From: Dipteris shenzhenensis
Taxonomy: Eukaryota; Polypodiophyta; Polypodiopsida; Gleicheniales
Direction: 5' to 3' (one strand)
Length of the DNA: 64,000 nucleotides
NCBI GenBank assembly: GCA_047967505.1
Contig: CM106538.1
The position numbers and the translations under genes were made by a program. Positions 10,750-20,681 of the stretch are shown one piece after another. The notes under the pieces are model-generated. The model ran no database searches and was not told where the DNA came from. It saw only the letters and a program-made list of their open reading frames with translations. The stretch's first letter is position 1. Each line of letters starts with the position of its first letter.

Positions 10750-11970
10750 GGGGAGGGGGGCATCACCCCCCTCACCAGTTGCGTGCGCAACAGGGGGCAA
10801 GGGGAGGGGCAAGGGGGAAGGGAAGGGGGGGCGTGGGGAGGGCAAGGGGGCAGGCGGAGGGAAGGGGGGGCGTGGGGAGGGCAAGGGGGCGAGCGAGGGG
10901 CAAGGAGGGCAAGGGGGCGAGCGAGGGGCGGGGAGGGGGGCATCGCCCCCCTCACCTCTTGTGCACACAACAGGGGGCAAGGGGAGGGGCAAGGGGAAGG
11001 GAAGGGGGGGCGTGGGGAGAGCAAGGGGGGCGGGCGGAGGGAAGGGGGGGGTCTGGGGAGGGTGAGGGGCGGGGAGGGCAAGGGGGCGGGCGAGGGGCGG
11101 GGAGGGGGGCATCGCCCCCCTCACCTGTTGCGCACGCAACAGGTGCGAGGTGAGGGCAAGGGGAGGGGCAAGGGGGAAGGGAAGGGGGGGCGTGGGGAGG
11201 GCAAGGGGGCAGGCGGAGGGAAGGGGGGGGCGTGGGGAGGGCAAGGGGCGGGGAGGGGGGCATCGCCCCCCTCACCTGTTGCATGCGCAACAGGTGGGGG
11301 GATCCCGCACCTGTTGCGCACGCAACAAGTACGGGGCGGGGGCAAGGGGAGGGGCAAGGGGAAGGGAAGGGGGGGGCATGGGGAGGGTAAGGGGGCAGGC
11401 GGAGGGAAGGGAGGGGGGCGTGGGGAGGGCAAGGGGGCGGGCGTGGGGTGGGGAGGGCAAGGGGGCGGGCGAGGGGCGAGAAAGGGGGCATGGGGAGGGC
11501 AAGGGGGTGGGCGAGGGGCGGGGAGGGGGGCATCGGCCCCCGCACCTGTTGCGTGCACAACAGGTGGGGAGATCTTGCGTGCGCAACAGGAGGTGGGGAT
11601 CCCCCCACCTATTGCGCACGCAACAGGTGCGGGGCGAGGGCAAGGGGAGGGGTGCGGGCAAGGGGAGGGGCGGGCAAGGGGGAGGGGCGCGGGCGGGGAG
11701 GGGGGCATCGCCCCCCAGGGCAAAGGGAGAGGTGGGGCGGTGTGGTGCGAGCAAGGGGAGGGGCGGGGTGGGGCGGGCGCGGGGGGCAAGGGGGAAGGGA
11801 AGAGGGCGGGTACGGGGAGGGCAAGGGGGAGGGGGCGTGGGGAGGGCAAGGGGGCGGGCAAGGGGAGGGGGCGGGCACGGGGAGGGCAAGGAGGAGGGGG
11901 CGTGGTGCGTGGGGCAAGGGGGAGGGGGCACGGGTGGGGAGGGGGAGGGGCTCACCTGTTGCGCGGGCGA
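10750..11970. repeat. Palindrome TTGCGYRCGCAA repeated in the GC island, with companion hairpins
   Basis: The 12-base core is found at 10779, 10959, 11128, 11279, 11314, 11549, 11575, 11612 and, decayed, at 11959. Several copies extend to CCTGTTGCGCACGCAACAGG. Many are preceded within a few bases by a hairpin GAGGGGGGC-ATC-GCCCCCCTC, for example 10933-10953 and 11102-11122. The core is the same as in the AT-rich array at 9026-9804, although the surrounding sequence is completely different. Confidence 0.8.
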
Positions 11971-12377
11971 CGATGCCCCTCCGCCTCCCCCTCCCTGCCC
12001 GCGCCCCCTCCGCCTCCCCCTTGCCCCATGCCCCCTTTCCCCTTCCCATCCCCACCCGTGCCCCCTCCCCGCCCCTTCCCGTCCCATCCCCTCCCGCTCC
12101 CCCTTCCCCGCGCCTTCCCTGCACCCTGTCCCGTTAAAATTAAAAAAGTTAAAATAAATAAAACTTAAAAAAAATCAAAAAATTAAAATAAATTTTAAAT
12201 ATAAAAATAAACTAATTAATTAAAATAAAATAATTAAAAAGGAAAAAAATATTTTATTTTAAAAATTAAAAATCAATAAAACTTAAAAGAATATTTAATT
12301 AAAAATTTATTTAATATTTTGAGTTTGAAAATCATTGTATTTCTCATTTTTTATTTTTGATTGCTTTTCAGAAAACT

Positions 12378-15300
12378 ATGGCTTCCATGGCTTCCAGTTT
12401 TGGTTCCAAGGTGTCTTTCAAATACCTTGAACATGCTTGGTATTTTATGGAGCACAAATCAAAGTATTTTTTGGTGATCACTTCAGAGAACATATGAAGC
12501 CCGAAATATTCTGCAGAGGCAGTAAGAAATGGTGGCATGGTATCAAACATCAATATTAAAGAAAACAATTTGATAGAAATTGTGTGCCAAGGAAAGAATG
12601 ACGAGGTGGTTTACAAGTTACGAGTTACTCCGAAGCACCTCTTGAAGCCGTTACCAGATTCAATTGAGGGATCCCAAGAATTACTTAATGCCTTAGAAGC
12701 ATTGAAGAAAATGTGGGATGCATTTCCAAGTGGTGGTGTTGAACCTTCAGCACCACTAAGTATGCCATCTATAACATATAACCCTCAAGTACCATCAATA
12801 TCTATGGCGGTAACTCCGGTAACTCCAGCAAGTGTAACTACAGTATCTCCAACTGTACCTACACCATCGACTGCTACAACTACAGGAACAAGAAGGAGTG
12901 ATCGTGGAGCAGACTCAAGTGCTATAGCTAATCCCAGAAAGAGAGCAAAAATAACTCCTACTCCATGTGCAGATCGCTCGAGTGCAGGCTATTTAAAACC
13001 AGGCGAAAAATTGGATAGCGATGAAGAGGAAGATCAACAAGAAGAAGATACAAGTCTCGAAGACTTTTCTATAAGTGTGGCAGACTTACATACTCCAGAG
13101 GATGAGGGATACATTTGGGGATTTTCACAATTCAGCGTGGCCACAATGCTTATTGATCGAGCTTCATTGTTCACAAATCAAAGAAAGCTCGATAAGATAT
13201 TTGCATGCAAATTGTATGAAGATACAAGGAAAACAAGAACTCCAGTTGCCACTAATATCACTCTTCGTCCTATGGCGTTTAAGAGACTTCAAGAAGATGA
13301 TCCTACATTGCCTGATGTCACATTTCAAAAGCGTGTGGACTTTCTTGATGCTTTTGAGAACTTTAGAAGGAGTGACTTTGTTCGTGGAGAGGCTTTGTAC
13401 CAAAGCCGATATGGGAGTGACATCGAGAAGAAATACATGCTGGCAAAGAATAGATTCTTGAAAAGATGCAGGTTTGAGCCCATTGATGGGCAACACTTTT
13501 GTGAAGCTTGCAGGATCGCCCTTGATGAGGGAAGAAAAGGAAACTTGCCATAGATTGAGTGGATGGAAACGTTTCAACGGGTCATTTGTCATATATGCAT
13601 ATTTAATGATGACTCAAAGTACATTCTAGAATCAGAGAGGCTGAATTCTGCTCCATTTAGGTTGAAAAAATGCTCTTCTTTTTTTGAGATCTTGATAAAG
13701 GCAAGGGAGTTATGGATGGGCTGTGGAAAGCCACAAATAGTGAAGGGCAAGAGACCTACATCGGAGTACATGGCAAAGAGGACTCGGTTCTATAGATGCT
13801 TGAAAGGTGTTGTAAGCAATACGCAAGGCATACCAGGTAATAAGGTTGAGGCAAAGGATTTGAACACCACCGTTGCAAGATACAGGGATGTTACCTGCAT
13901 TGTCTTCCGCGAGGACTCAGTGTTTCAGAGCATTGTGGATGTTTGCCAAGCATATGAAACAGGAAAGATATCCTTTGAGGCACCAGAGCACATTGCAACT
14001 CAGAGGAAAGAAATAAAGAAACCGATGTCTATTGTTTGGTGGAGAGCTTTAAGGTTTGTTCCAGATGCAATAACAGAAGAAGTATGCAAGAAGATCCTAA
14101 GTGGTGACTGCTTCTTTGGAAAGAAGAGCAAGCATAGCAACTTAGATGAAGTGGTCACCTGAATGATTCAAAGTGAGGCTACTCTCTCGGCACTATTATT
14201 TTTATTGAAATCTGATGATGAGTTAGCTAGCAAGTCAATTGATGTGGATAAGAAGAAAGCACTTAGCCTAGGTCAACTCCTTGATAAGACATGGGCTAGA
14301 AAGTGGTTGGCTTCAATGGATGCAGATGCCACACCAACAAAGGATCTAAGAGCTAAAATGCCAAAGGTTGTTGAGACAGAATATATGGACATCAAGAAAA
14401 AGGCCTTGCAGTCCAGTACCCAAGGTAGAGCAATTGGTGGTTTAGATGATGGTTCTCCATTCAGCTTCTCTTATGATATCCTGCTATCAGAGAATGATAC
14501 AAAATTTGCACACATCAATGGCACTGATACAGAGCATTTCATAACAATGAGTGGTCATGCTTGGGAGAAGCCGTGCGTATTTTTCATAGATGAATTGCAA
14601 GACCTTGCAGTGTCACGGATAGTTAAACTTGTGCGGTTTATCATAGAAGGTCCTATGGCAGATAAGAAAAGATCAACGTTGGTCCTGTTCATGACAGAAT
14701 CACAAAGGGATGCCCTATATGTGAGTTTGACATCTTCATTTGGATGATTTACTTTCAAAAGTATACCATGGTATAGTCCTACATAATCATATGACTGTCT
14801 TGGAAGGCACCGCCATTCAAGTCCTGCAGCCTTTCTTGATGTGCTTCTTATCGAGGGGTGGTGGTAATCTAATCCAAACTCCTTTAAGGACTCTCGAGCT
14901 TCATTACTTTGAGGACAATAAGGTTAAGCTTGATGCAGCAATGGTGGATTACAAAAAGCCGATGGATCCTGATGTGATACTAGAGATGACAAAGAATTTA
15001 TTGAATGATGGGTGCGAAGTAGCATTGTATCGAATGGGTTTTGCTGCTGAGAAATTGCTACACCAAGGTAGAAATGTAAATGTCATTGATACCCCCCATC
15101 AAATTGAGTTCTTTGACACATATTACAGTTGCACTCTTTCTTTGAGGAGGAAAATGTCAAAGAAGAGGGTAGTGAGTCTGAGGGTGATGATTCTAGCTCA
15201 GGTGATGATGAGGATGAAAGCTCTGCATCCGATGACTTATGGCAAGAAGAAATCCGCACAAAGAATAAGAGTGATCAATTGTCAACTAGAGTCAAGGAAG

Positions 15301-15803
15301 TTCCACTCATCATATGGGAAGGTTCGCGGCAGCAAGAAGTTACAGTAGTACAGCACGTCACAGGTAAAGGTAAGGCTAAAGAGGTGGAAGCACTTCCCTT
15401 AAAATTAAAAGTGAGGAAGGCACCCTTGATCTTGGATGAAGGACAGGCAAGTGGATCGATCTTGGGTGAAGGACAGGCAAGTGGATCAAGCAAGGAAGCC
15501 TTACTCAAAGAAGGTATGGACGAGGCAAAGCATGATTAGGAGGAGTTACCAGGAGGCATAGATGGTTCTTCAACCATGACCTTACAGACTCCAGAGCAGC
15601 CTACTAGTTAGGAACCTAGTAGCCAGGTCCCTACTTACCAAGAACTTGGTCATGAGACTCTAGAGCAACCTACTAGTTAGGTGCTTGGAACTGAAGAGCA
15701 AACTACTAAGGACCTTGCTACTGAGACTCCAGTCTTAGAGCAGCCTATTAGTCAGGACCCTGGTAGTCAAGGGCCTAGCATTGAGGACATTGGTACTGAG
15801 TAA
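12378..15803 (+). pseudogene. Second gene of element G, unknown family, interrupted by TGA/TAG stops
   Basis: One reading frame runs from ATG at 12378 to TAA at 15801-15803, about 1,140 codons. It is broken by in-frame TGA (12495, 14160) and TAG (13551, 15537, 15609, 15678), and it shifts frame between about 14740 and 15125. Segments in order: N-terminal unknown region; Pro/Ser/Thr-rich linker (about 12745-12900); acidic patch (DSDEEEDQQEED); a segment with CEACRIALDE and VICHICIF near 13500-13600; a segment with VFFIDELQDL near 14577-14606 that resembles a Walker B strand (no clear Walker A seen); a Ser/Glu/Asp-rich region (about 15130-15240); and C-terminal EQP(T/I)S repeats. I do not recognise the family. 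It sits opposite in orientation to the DUF7869-like gene, so it is probably the element's accessory protein. Confidence 0.55.
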
Positions 15804-15862
15804 CATGATGGCTAACAGCTTTGTAATCACAAGTTTTGAACTTCTATGCAAAGCTAATATCT

Positions 15863-15868
15863 AATAAA
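15863..15868 (+). terminator. Possible polyadenylation signal AATAAA of the second element G gene
   Basis: AATAAA lies 60 bases after the final TAA of the 12378-15803 frame, a normal distance for a plant near-upstream element. The short motif is frequent by chance in AT-rich DNA. Confidence 0.35.
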
Positions 15869-15959
15869 AAGTTTACTACTTTTTTGATTTCTTTGCTCTC
15901 ATTATTGTGTATAAAGATTGTTTATGAGGGCCATTTTATTCTTAACGGTGTTTTTTAAT

Positions 15960-16460
15960 ACCAAGTGTGGTGTATATGTACACTACTTACACATAAAAGG
16001 ATTTACCTACACTACCTTTCTAAGGGCTTTATGTACACCACCTTTCTAAAAGAAATGGTCATAAAGGTGTGTGCACACCACTTATACATAAAGGTGTTTA
16101 TTTACACCACCTTTCTAAGAGTATTGGTCATCTATTATTGGTCATCTATTGATGTTCTTAGGTGATTATGAAGATGTTTATGTAGACCACTTTGTAAGAG
16201 AATTGGTCATCTATTGATGTTCTTAGGTGATAGTTGCTCAATTCACAAGAAGTTATGAAGATGTTTATGTAGACCACTTTGTAAGAGATTTTTGTGAAGT
16301 TATGAAGATGTTTATGTAGACCACCTTTGTAAGAGATTGGGTTATGCATTGATGTTCTTAGTACTTAATCATTAAATCTTTTGTTTTGAGTTGGCAAATC
16401 TAGTTCAAAATCATTAAATCTTTTGTTTTGAGTTGGCAAATCTAGTTCAAAAAACAACAT
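15960..16460. repeat. Element G right subterminal repeats
   Basis: GGTGTATATGTACACT (15969-15984), GGTGTGTGCACACC (16066-16079) and GGTGTTTATTTACACC (16093-16108) match the left-end motif GGTGT(N)ACACC. Further units read TACACCACCTTTCTAA and GAAGATGTTTATGTAGACCAC (the latter three times, 16170-16325). A 42-base unit containing TCTTTTGTTTTGAGTTGGCA is duplicated at 16367-16450. Confidence 0.65.
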
Positions 16461-16524
16461 TACTAGTATATTCAAAATTTTTGGACTGTTTTTTAGTCCA
16501 TTTCTCAAATTGGACTTTACACAA

Positions 16525-16549
16525 GTCCAAAATTTTTGAATAGTGTGTT
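16525..16549 (-). repeat. Element G right terminal inverted repeat
   Basis: This is the complement of the left end, ending GAATAGTGTGTT and followed by the target duplication CAAT (16550-16553). A partial extra copy of the ATTCAAAATTTTTGGAC segment lies inside at about 16475-16491. Confidence 0.85.
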
Positions 16550-18400
16550 CAATGAATGTCACATAGTATTCAGCCCCGCTTAATGACCGTGTAGGCATGG
16601 GACCACATATGTCTGAATGCACCAAATGAAGCTTTTCAAACTCTTTCTTTCCCCTTCTTTTATGGGCTGATTTAGTCTGCTTCCCATAGAGACAGTGCTC
16701 ACAAAATTCAAAATCAGAGAAACTTAAATGTGGTACATAACCCAAATGGCATAAGAATTTCATTCCATTTTGGCTCATGTTCCCCAACCTGCAATGCCAA
16801 AAAGAAGTGCCTGGCTGCTCGGTTATTGCAACAACATGATCAAATACCCCTGATACATGTAAGGGATACAAAGTCCCACACTTGGCACCCCTGGCCAAAA
16901 GCATAGAGCCCTTTTGAATTTTCCAACTCTGAAAGCCAAAAGTGGTGTGAAAACCAGCATCATCTAGCTGGCCCACTGGAATAAGACTCTTGCTCAACTT
17001 AGGCACATGTCTCACATGTTTCAAAACAAATGCAGACCCATTTGCAAAAGAAAACTTTATGTCACCTGCTCCCACTATGTCACATGCATAGTCATTTCCA
17101 AGATGCACACAACCTATCTTTCGACTATCATAAGTGGAGAACCATTCCCTATGGGGAGTAACATGGAATGAAGCAACAGAATCCAAAATCCAATCCTTGG
17201 AATATGCATCATATAAAGTGCTAAGCAACTCTGCAGATAAACTAGACATGAAGAGAACGTCATTGTCACTATCATGTGTGACTGCATTGATCTCCTCGAT
17301 CTTAACTTTTCCTTTGTCCTCCCTTGGACTCTCTTCCTTCTGATTTGCACCCCAATTTGCATTCTTTTTCTTATCCTTTTGCTCTCTTTTCAGCTTGTAG
17401 CAATCCTTTTTCATATGGCCCTTCTTGCCACAATGGTAACACTCAATGTTTTGTGCCCTGGATTTGCTATGAGACTTCCCTCTTTCTTGGGACTTCCCCT
17501 TGAACTGTGATCTGCCCCTTTGCACATTTAAGGCTGCATCTTGCTTGTTGCTATCCATAGACTTCCGTCTAATCTCCTCGGCCAACAAGCTACCCACAAC
17601 ATCATCAAATTTCAGTACTCCACTAGGTGCAGAGTTACTAACAGTTGTACAGAAGGTATCCCATGAGGATGGCAATGAACATAAGAGAAATATTGCCTTA
17701 GTCTCCGCATCAAAATTAATCTTCTGAGCTTGAAATTGTTGGCTGAAAATAATATTGAATTCATTCAAGTGAGAAGCAATGGAGACCCCTTCCTTCATCT
17801 GCAGCTCAAACAACCTCTTCATGAGGTAAACTTTATTAGAGGTAGTTTCCTTTTCATAAGTGGCACCTCGGGGGGGTCACTATGTATAAACCCTCTATAC
17901 CACGTGCGTTCAAGGCCTATTTCTAAAATCCCTTATCTGTAAAATTTTCATTAATAAAATGTACCCCTTTTCTATACAAATCTGTAAATTTTTTCCAAAA
18001 CTATTTTAAATAGTCCCTTATGTATATTTATTTCTGTAAATTTTAGAAATAAAAAATATCCTTCTGTTGAACTCATGTGATAGGGTTACATATGATGAGT
18101 GACCCCCCTGAGAGTGGCACACAATTTCTTCTACAAATCTTTCGTAGTTTGCTCATTTACTACTATGAAATAAATTGACTCTGTAATATGAATTCTAATA
18201 GTAGATTTTGCTAATGCATCCAACTCATTCCAATCATCCTCAGACATATTTGCAGGATTAGCTTCAATCCTTGCCAAGGGTTTAATCTGCTTCTTTTGAA
18301 TAAGCACATCCCTTATTTGTTCTTTCCGCAAAGAAAAGTTTGTCCCATCAAACTTTTTAATGCTTAAAAACTTCTTTTCAGACATGGAAGAGGATGCCAT
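16550..18400 (-). pseudogene. copia-A gag, protease and start of integrase (minus strand)
   Basis: The frame starts at ATG 18400 (MASSSMSEKKFLSIKKFDG), a copia gag N-terminus. It is cut by a MITE at 17867-18112 and resumes with MKRLFELQMKEGVSIASHL. A gag zinc knuckle CYHCGKKGHMKKDC lies near 17410-17450. The protease region follows with WILDSVASFHVTP, where the usual D-S-G-A is D-S-V-A, so the catalytic region is altered. The pre-integrase HCRLGNMSQNGM and CEHCLYGKQTKSAH zinc-binding residues come next, then the integrase start HSDICGPM and YYVTFI. It stops at the element G junction (16550). No LTR or primer-binding site was identified upstream. Confidence 0.85.
17867..18112. mobile_element. 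MITE copy 1, inserted in copia-A gag
   Basis: The 246-bp insert has ends CTCGGGGGGGTCAC and GTGACCCCCCTGAG and is flanked by AGTGGCAC at 17859-17866 and 18113-18120. Copia gag codons continue on both sides once it is removed. It has no coding capacity. Copies at 29172-29405 and 41068-41322 share the ends and an internal segment like CACGTGCGTTCAAGG. The 8-bp duplication suggests mobilisation by a hAT- or Mutator-type transposase; which one is not known. Confidence 0.8.
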
Positions 18401-19866
18401 GATGCAAATGAAGCAATAATCTCAAATGCTAGTGCCTACAAGAGAGAATCACACCAAATATGAAGTGCACCCAAATGTGTATGCCACAATAGAGTGAAAT
18501 ATCACCAAAACTCATGTCTCAAAGCATCTGACTCATGTGCATATACTATGCATCCATATGAGCAAATCTGGCCCAAAAGAAAATGCCAACTGCAATGGCA
18601 ATCAAAATGCCAATAAGTCACAAATGACTCAAGCATAAACAACGTCCACTGGCATATGCATTAATAATATCTCATCCAAGAGAGCATAGCACTATCAGTG
18701 CATCACCTGCAATGTGTCAAAGCTGTCCCTCAGCATAAAATAGCATCCATGTGCAAAGCGTCCATAAAAATAGCATTCCACAAGGCAATTTGGCCCTATC
18801 AACACATCCAATAAGGACCGCAATGCATCCAAATGGCCTATAAATCATCCACTACAACCCAATGCACACCACGAATGAGCGCACATTGCTCAAACTGCAA
18901 CCAGAGTGATCTGCATAAGGTATGCTTAAGAAATCATAGTCCCACGGTAATGATCGCTACTGAAAATAGAACCTGAGATGCCTCAAAACATGGGTGCCAT
19001 TGCATAATCGGACCCAGCAAGAAAATTTGCAAATATCTCTCTTCTGCTGGAACTCCAAAATCCCAACCAATGAGTGAGAAATGGGAGTCAACACTTATCC
19101 ATTGCCATGTGGCATAAATCTAAGGTTTCAAAACCTTAGAATGAAAAATGCATAACAGAGAGACGAAATCAAATACACAGAGATCTATAACTCTAAAAAT
19201 CCTCCACCGAATCGTGTAAGAACTAACAGGTAGGGGTTTTTGGGCATCCGGAATGCAATGGGACAGAGGGTTTTGGAAACTGTGGTCTCAATCACTGTGT
19301 CCAACACATGGACTGAAAAACGTTTTTGGAAATAGAGCTATTTGTAAACTCCACCGGAGTGCGAATGATGAGCAACATAGAAGTTTTAGGACCTCCTAAG
19401 TCCACCGGAACTTATAGATCTGCAAATGGTTGCTCCAAACTTGAGTTCCAACACCCAGGTAGAAAAACGCAAAAACTGACACAGTGAGTCAGAAATCCAA
19501 TGAAATGATCCCAGATTCAAGAATGAAGGTGTTTCCAAGCTTCTGAAGTAAAGCGGACACCAAAAGCAAGCAATAGTTGCCTCTACAAGTCAATACAGAG
19601 TCTCTGTCATCGAACGGAATAGGGAAAAGCTCAAAAAATGACTTTTTCTTTGAAAATACTTAACAGGCTCTCAAAACCACTTCGCAAAACCAAAGTGACT
19701 ATTCCAAAGGTTCCTCCAAGGTCTCTACACACTTGGATGCAAGTAAAGTCACCCACAAAGCTTCCCACAGAGCTTCTCTTTCCTCCCACAGAGTTGCTGA
19801 GCTTCAAGCATTCACGCACGCTCAGCTAGATCACCCGGGCTCGAATACCCTAATCTTCTTTTTCAT
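18401..19866. other. No recognised gene; probable copia-A leader and LTR remnant
   Basis: This 1.5-kb stretch lies upstream of copia-A gag and next to the end of the gypsy element. I find no TGGTATCAGAGC-type primer-binding site and cannot define an LTR, because the partner LTR is outside the window. The short open frames at 19631-20035 are not supported by any motif. Confidence 0.4.
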
Positions 19867-20393
19867 TTATTTATATATGTGTTTGAGTATTGTACATAAC
19901 CAGGGTAAAGGAACAGTGACCTTTAACCCCCACAAGCATAGCATAACATCCCCCTCAGCAAAATGTCTTTCCCATCCCTTGCAAATCTTAGCATCCAAAC
20001 GGGCCTTTTGTCGATTCTTTTGGATCTCTGTTTGATGTAGGGCAAGGCGTTGGGCTTCATCTAGCTTCTCAAGTTGCACCAATCGGGCCTCTACATGTTC
20101 ATCTTCTATCATCCTCTGTTCTTGTGCCAATATCAAAGCTAGAATCTCTATCTCTAGTGGTAAAATAGCCTTAGTACCATATACCAACTCAAAAGAAGTG
20201 TGACCTGTAGATGTTTTATGAGTGATGTTGTAAGCCCATACAGCTTCTGTGACCTTATGATCCCACTGGCTCCTATTTCCTGTGGCCATTTTTCCCATGG
20301 TTTTACAAAGGAGGCCATTGGTCTGCTTTGTTTGACCCATGGATGCTGGATAATAGATGCTAGAAGTGTGATGATCAATACCCATGTGATCCA

Positions 20394-20669
20394 TGTTGGG
20401 ATATCTCAAGGTGTATGCCTCAGGCACACCTTGGTTTCTATGTGTGAGTGCTAGAGGCACAGTTAGGTGGTGGAAAGCCACATAGGATGATTGAGAGAAT
20501 CTAGGAGCAGATTGAGGAGATGATTGTGGAGCTCTGAAGTCATCAGTGATGTCAGTGAGCATGTATGAGGTGCCTACTTAAGGACCTCACTCTTCTTCAT
20601 TCTACAAGCAAGTAATGCAAGTATTCTGAGTTTGTGTCCACTCTTTGCTTTCCTTTCAGTTTTCCAACA
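20394..20669 (+). repeat. LARD-1 left LTR
   Basis: The 276-bp LTR runs from TGTTGGGATATC to TTTTCCAACA and is bounded on the outside by ATCCA. Confidence 0.9.
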
Positions 20670-20681
20670 TGGTATCAGAGC
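20670..20681 (+). promoter_or_regulatory. LARD-1 primer-binding site
   Basis: TGGTATCAGAGC directly follows the left LTR and is the standard complement of the initiator methionine tRNA 3' end. It fixes the element's orientation as plus. Confidence 0.9.

Larger units (their letters stand above)
10081..12135. repeat. GC island with strand-switching C-rich and G-rich blocks
   Basis: Bases 10081-10565 are almost all C and T on the plus strand (CCCTTCCC units). Bases 10572-11950 switch to G-rich units (GGGGAGGGCAAGGGGG), and 11970-12135 switch back to C/T. Runs of four or more G are dense, so G-quadruplexes and R-loops are possible on the plus strand from 10600 to 11950. Long frames are open in nearly every reading frame here (up to 490 codons), but this follows from composition: their products are Gly/Arg- or Pro/Ser-only and are not called as genes. 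The flanks on both sides are AT-rich, which makes the edges sharp. Confidence 0.85.
3076..16549. mobile_element. Element G: 13.5-kb DNA transposon-like element with terminal inverted repeats
   Basis: The element begins AACACACTATTCAAAA at 3076 and ends with the complement of the same sequence at 16549; the 25-bp ends differ at one position in the central A/T run. It is flanked by CAAT at 3072-3075 and 16550-16553, and removing it plus one CAAT restores copia integrase coding across the site. Inside are a decayed DUF7869-like gene (minus), a second decayed gene (plus), telomere-like repeats, palindrome arrays and a GC island. Both subterminal regions carry GGTGT(N4-6)ACACC motifs, which ties the two ends together. 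A 4-bp target duplication with 5'-AAC/CAC-like ends does not match the large plant superfamilies I know (CACTA 2-3 bp, hAT 8 bp, MULE 8-11 bp). Assignment to a superfamily is open. Confidence 0.8.

Noticed and set aside
8970-11970. CRISPR-like interpretation of the regularly spaced palindromes
   Set aside because: Spacing is irregular, intervening sequences are repeats themselves, and the host is a plant. No cas genes are present.
10054-12168. Open frames of 170-490 codons on both strands in the GC island
   Set aside because: Frames are open in nearly all phases because the sequence has almost no A or T. Products are only Gly/Arg/Glu or Pro/Ser/Leu, with no domain.
12378-15803. Stop codons removed by RNA editing, as in fern organelles
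   Set aside because: The gene lies in a nuclear transposon and also has frameshifts. Decay by deamination explains the stops more simply.
3076-16549. Two independent short elements with similar ends instead of one large element
   Set aside because: The two copia halves join exactly at one CAAT, which requires one insertion spanning the whole interval. Shared subterminal motifs agree.
16365-17822. A single 485-codon copia protein ending at 16365
   Set aside because: The last about 60 codons read through element G's terminal and subterminal repeats, so they are not copia sequence.
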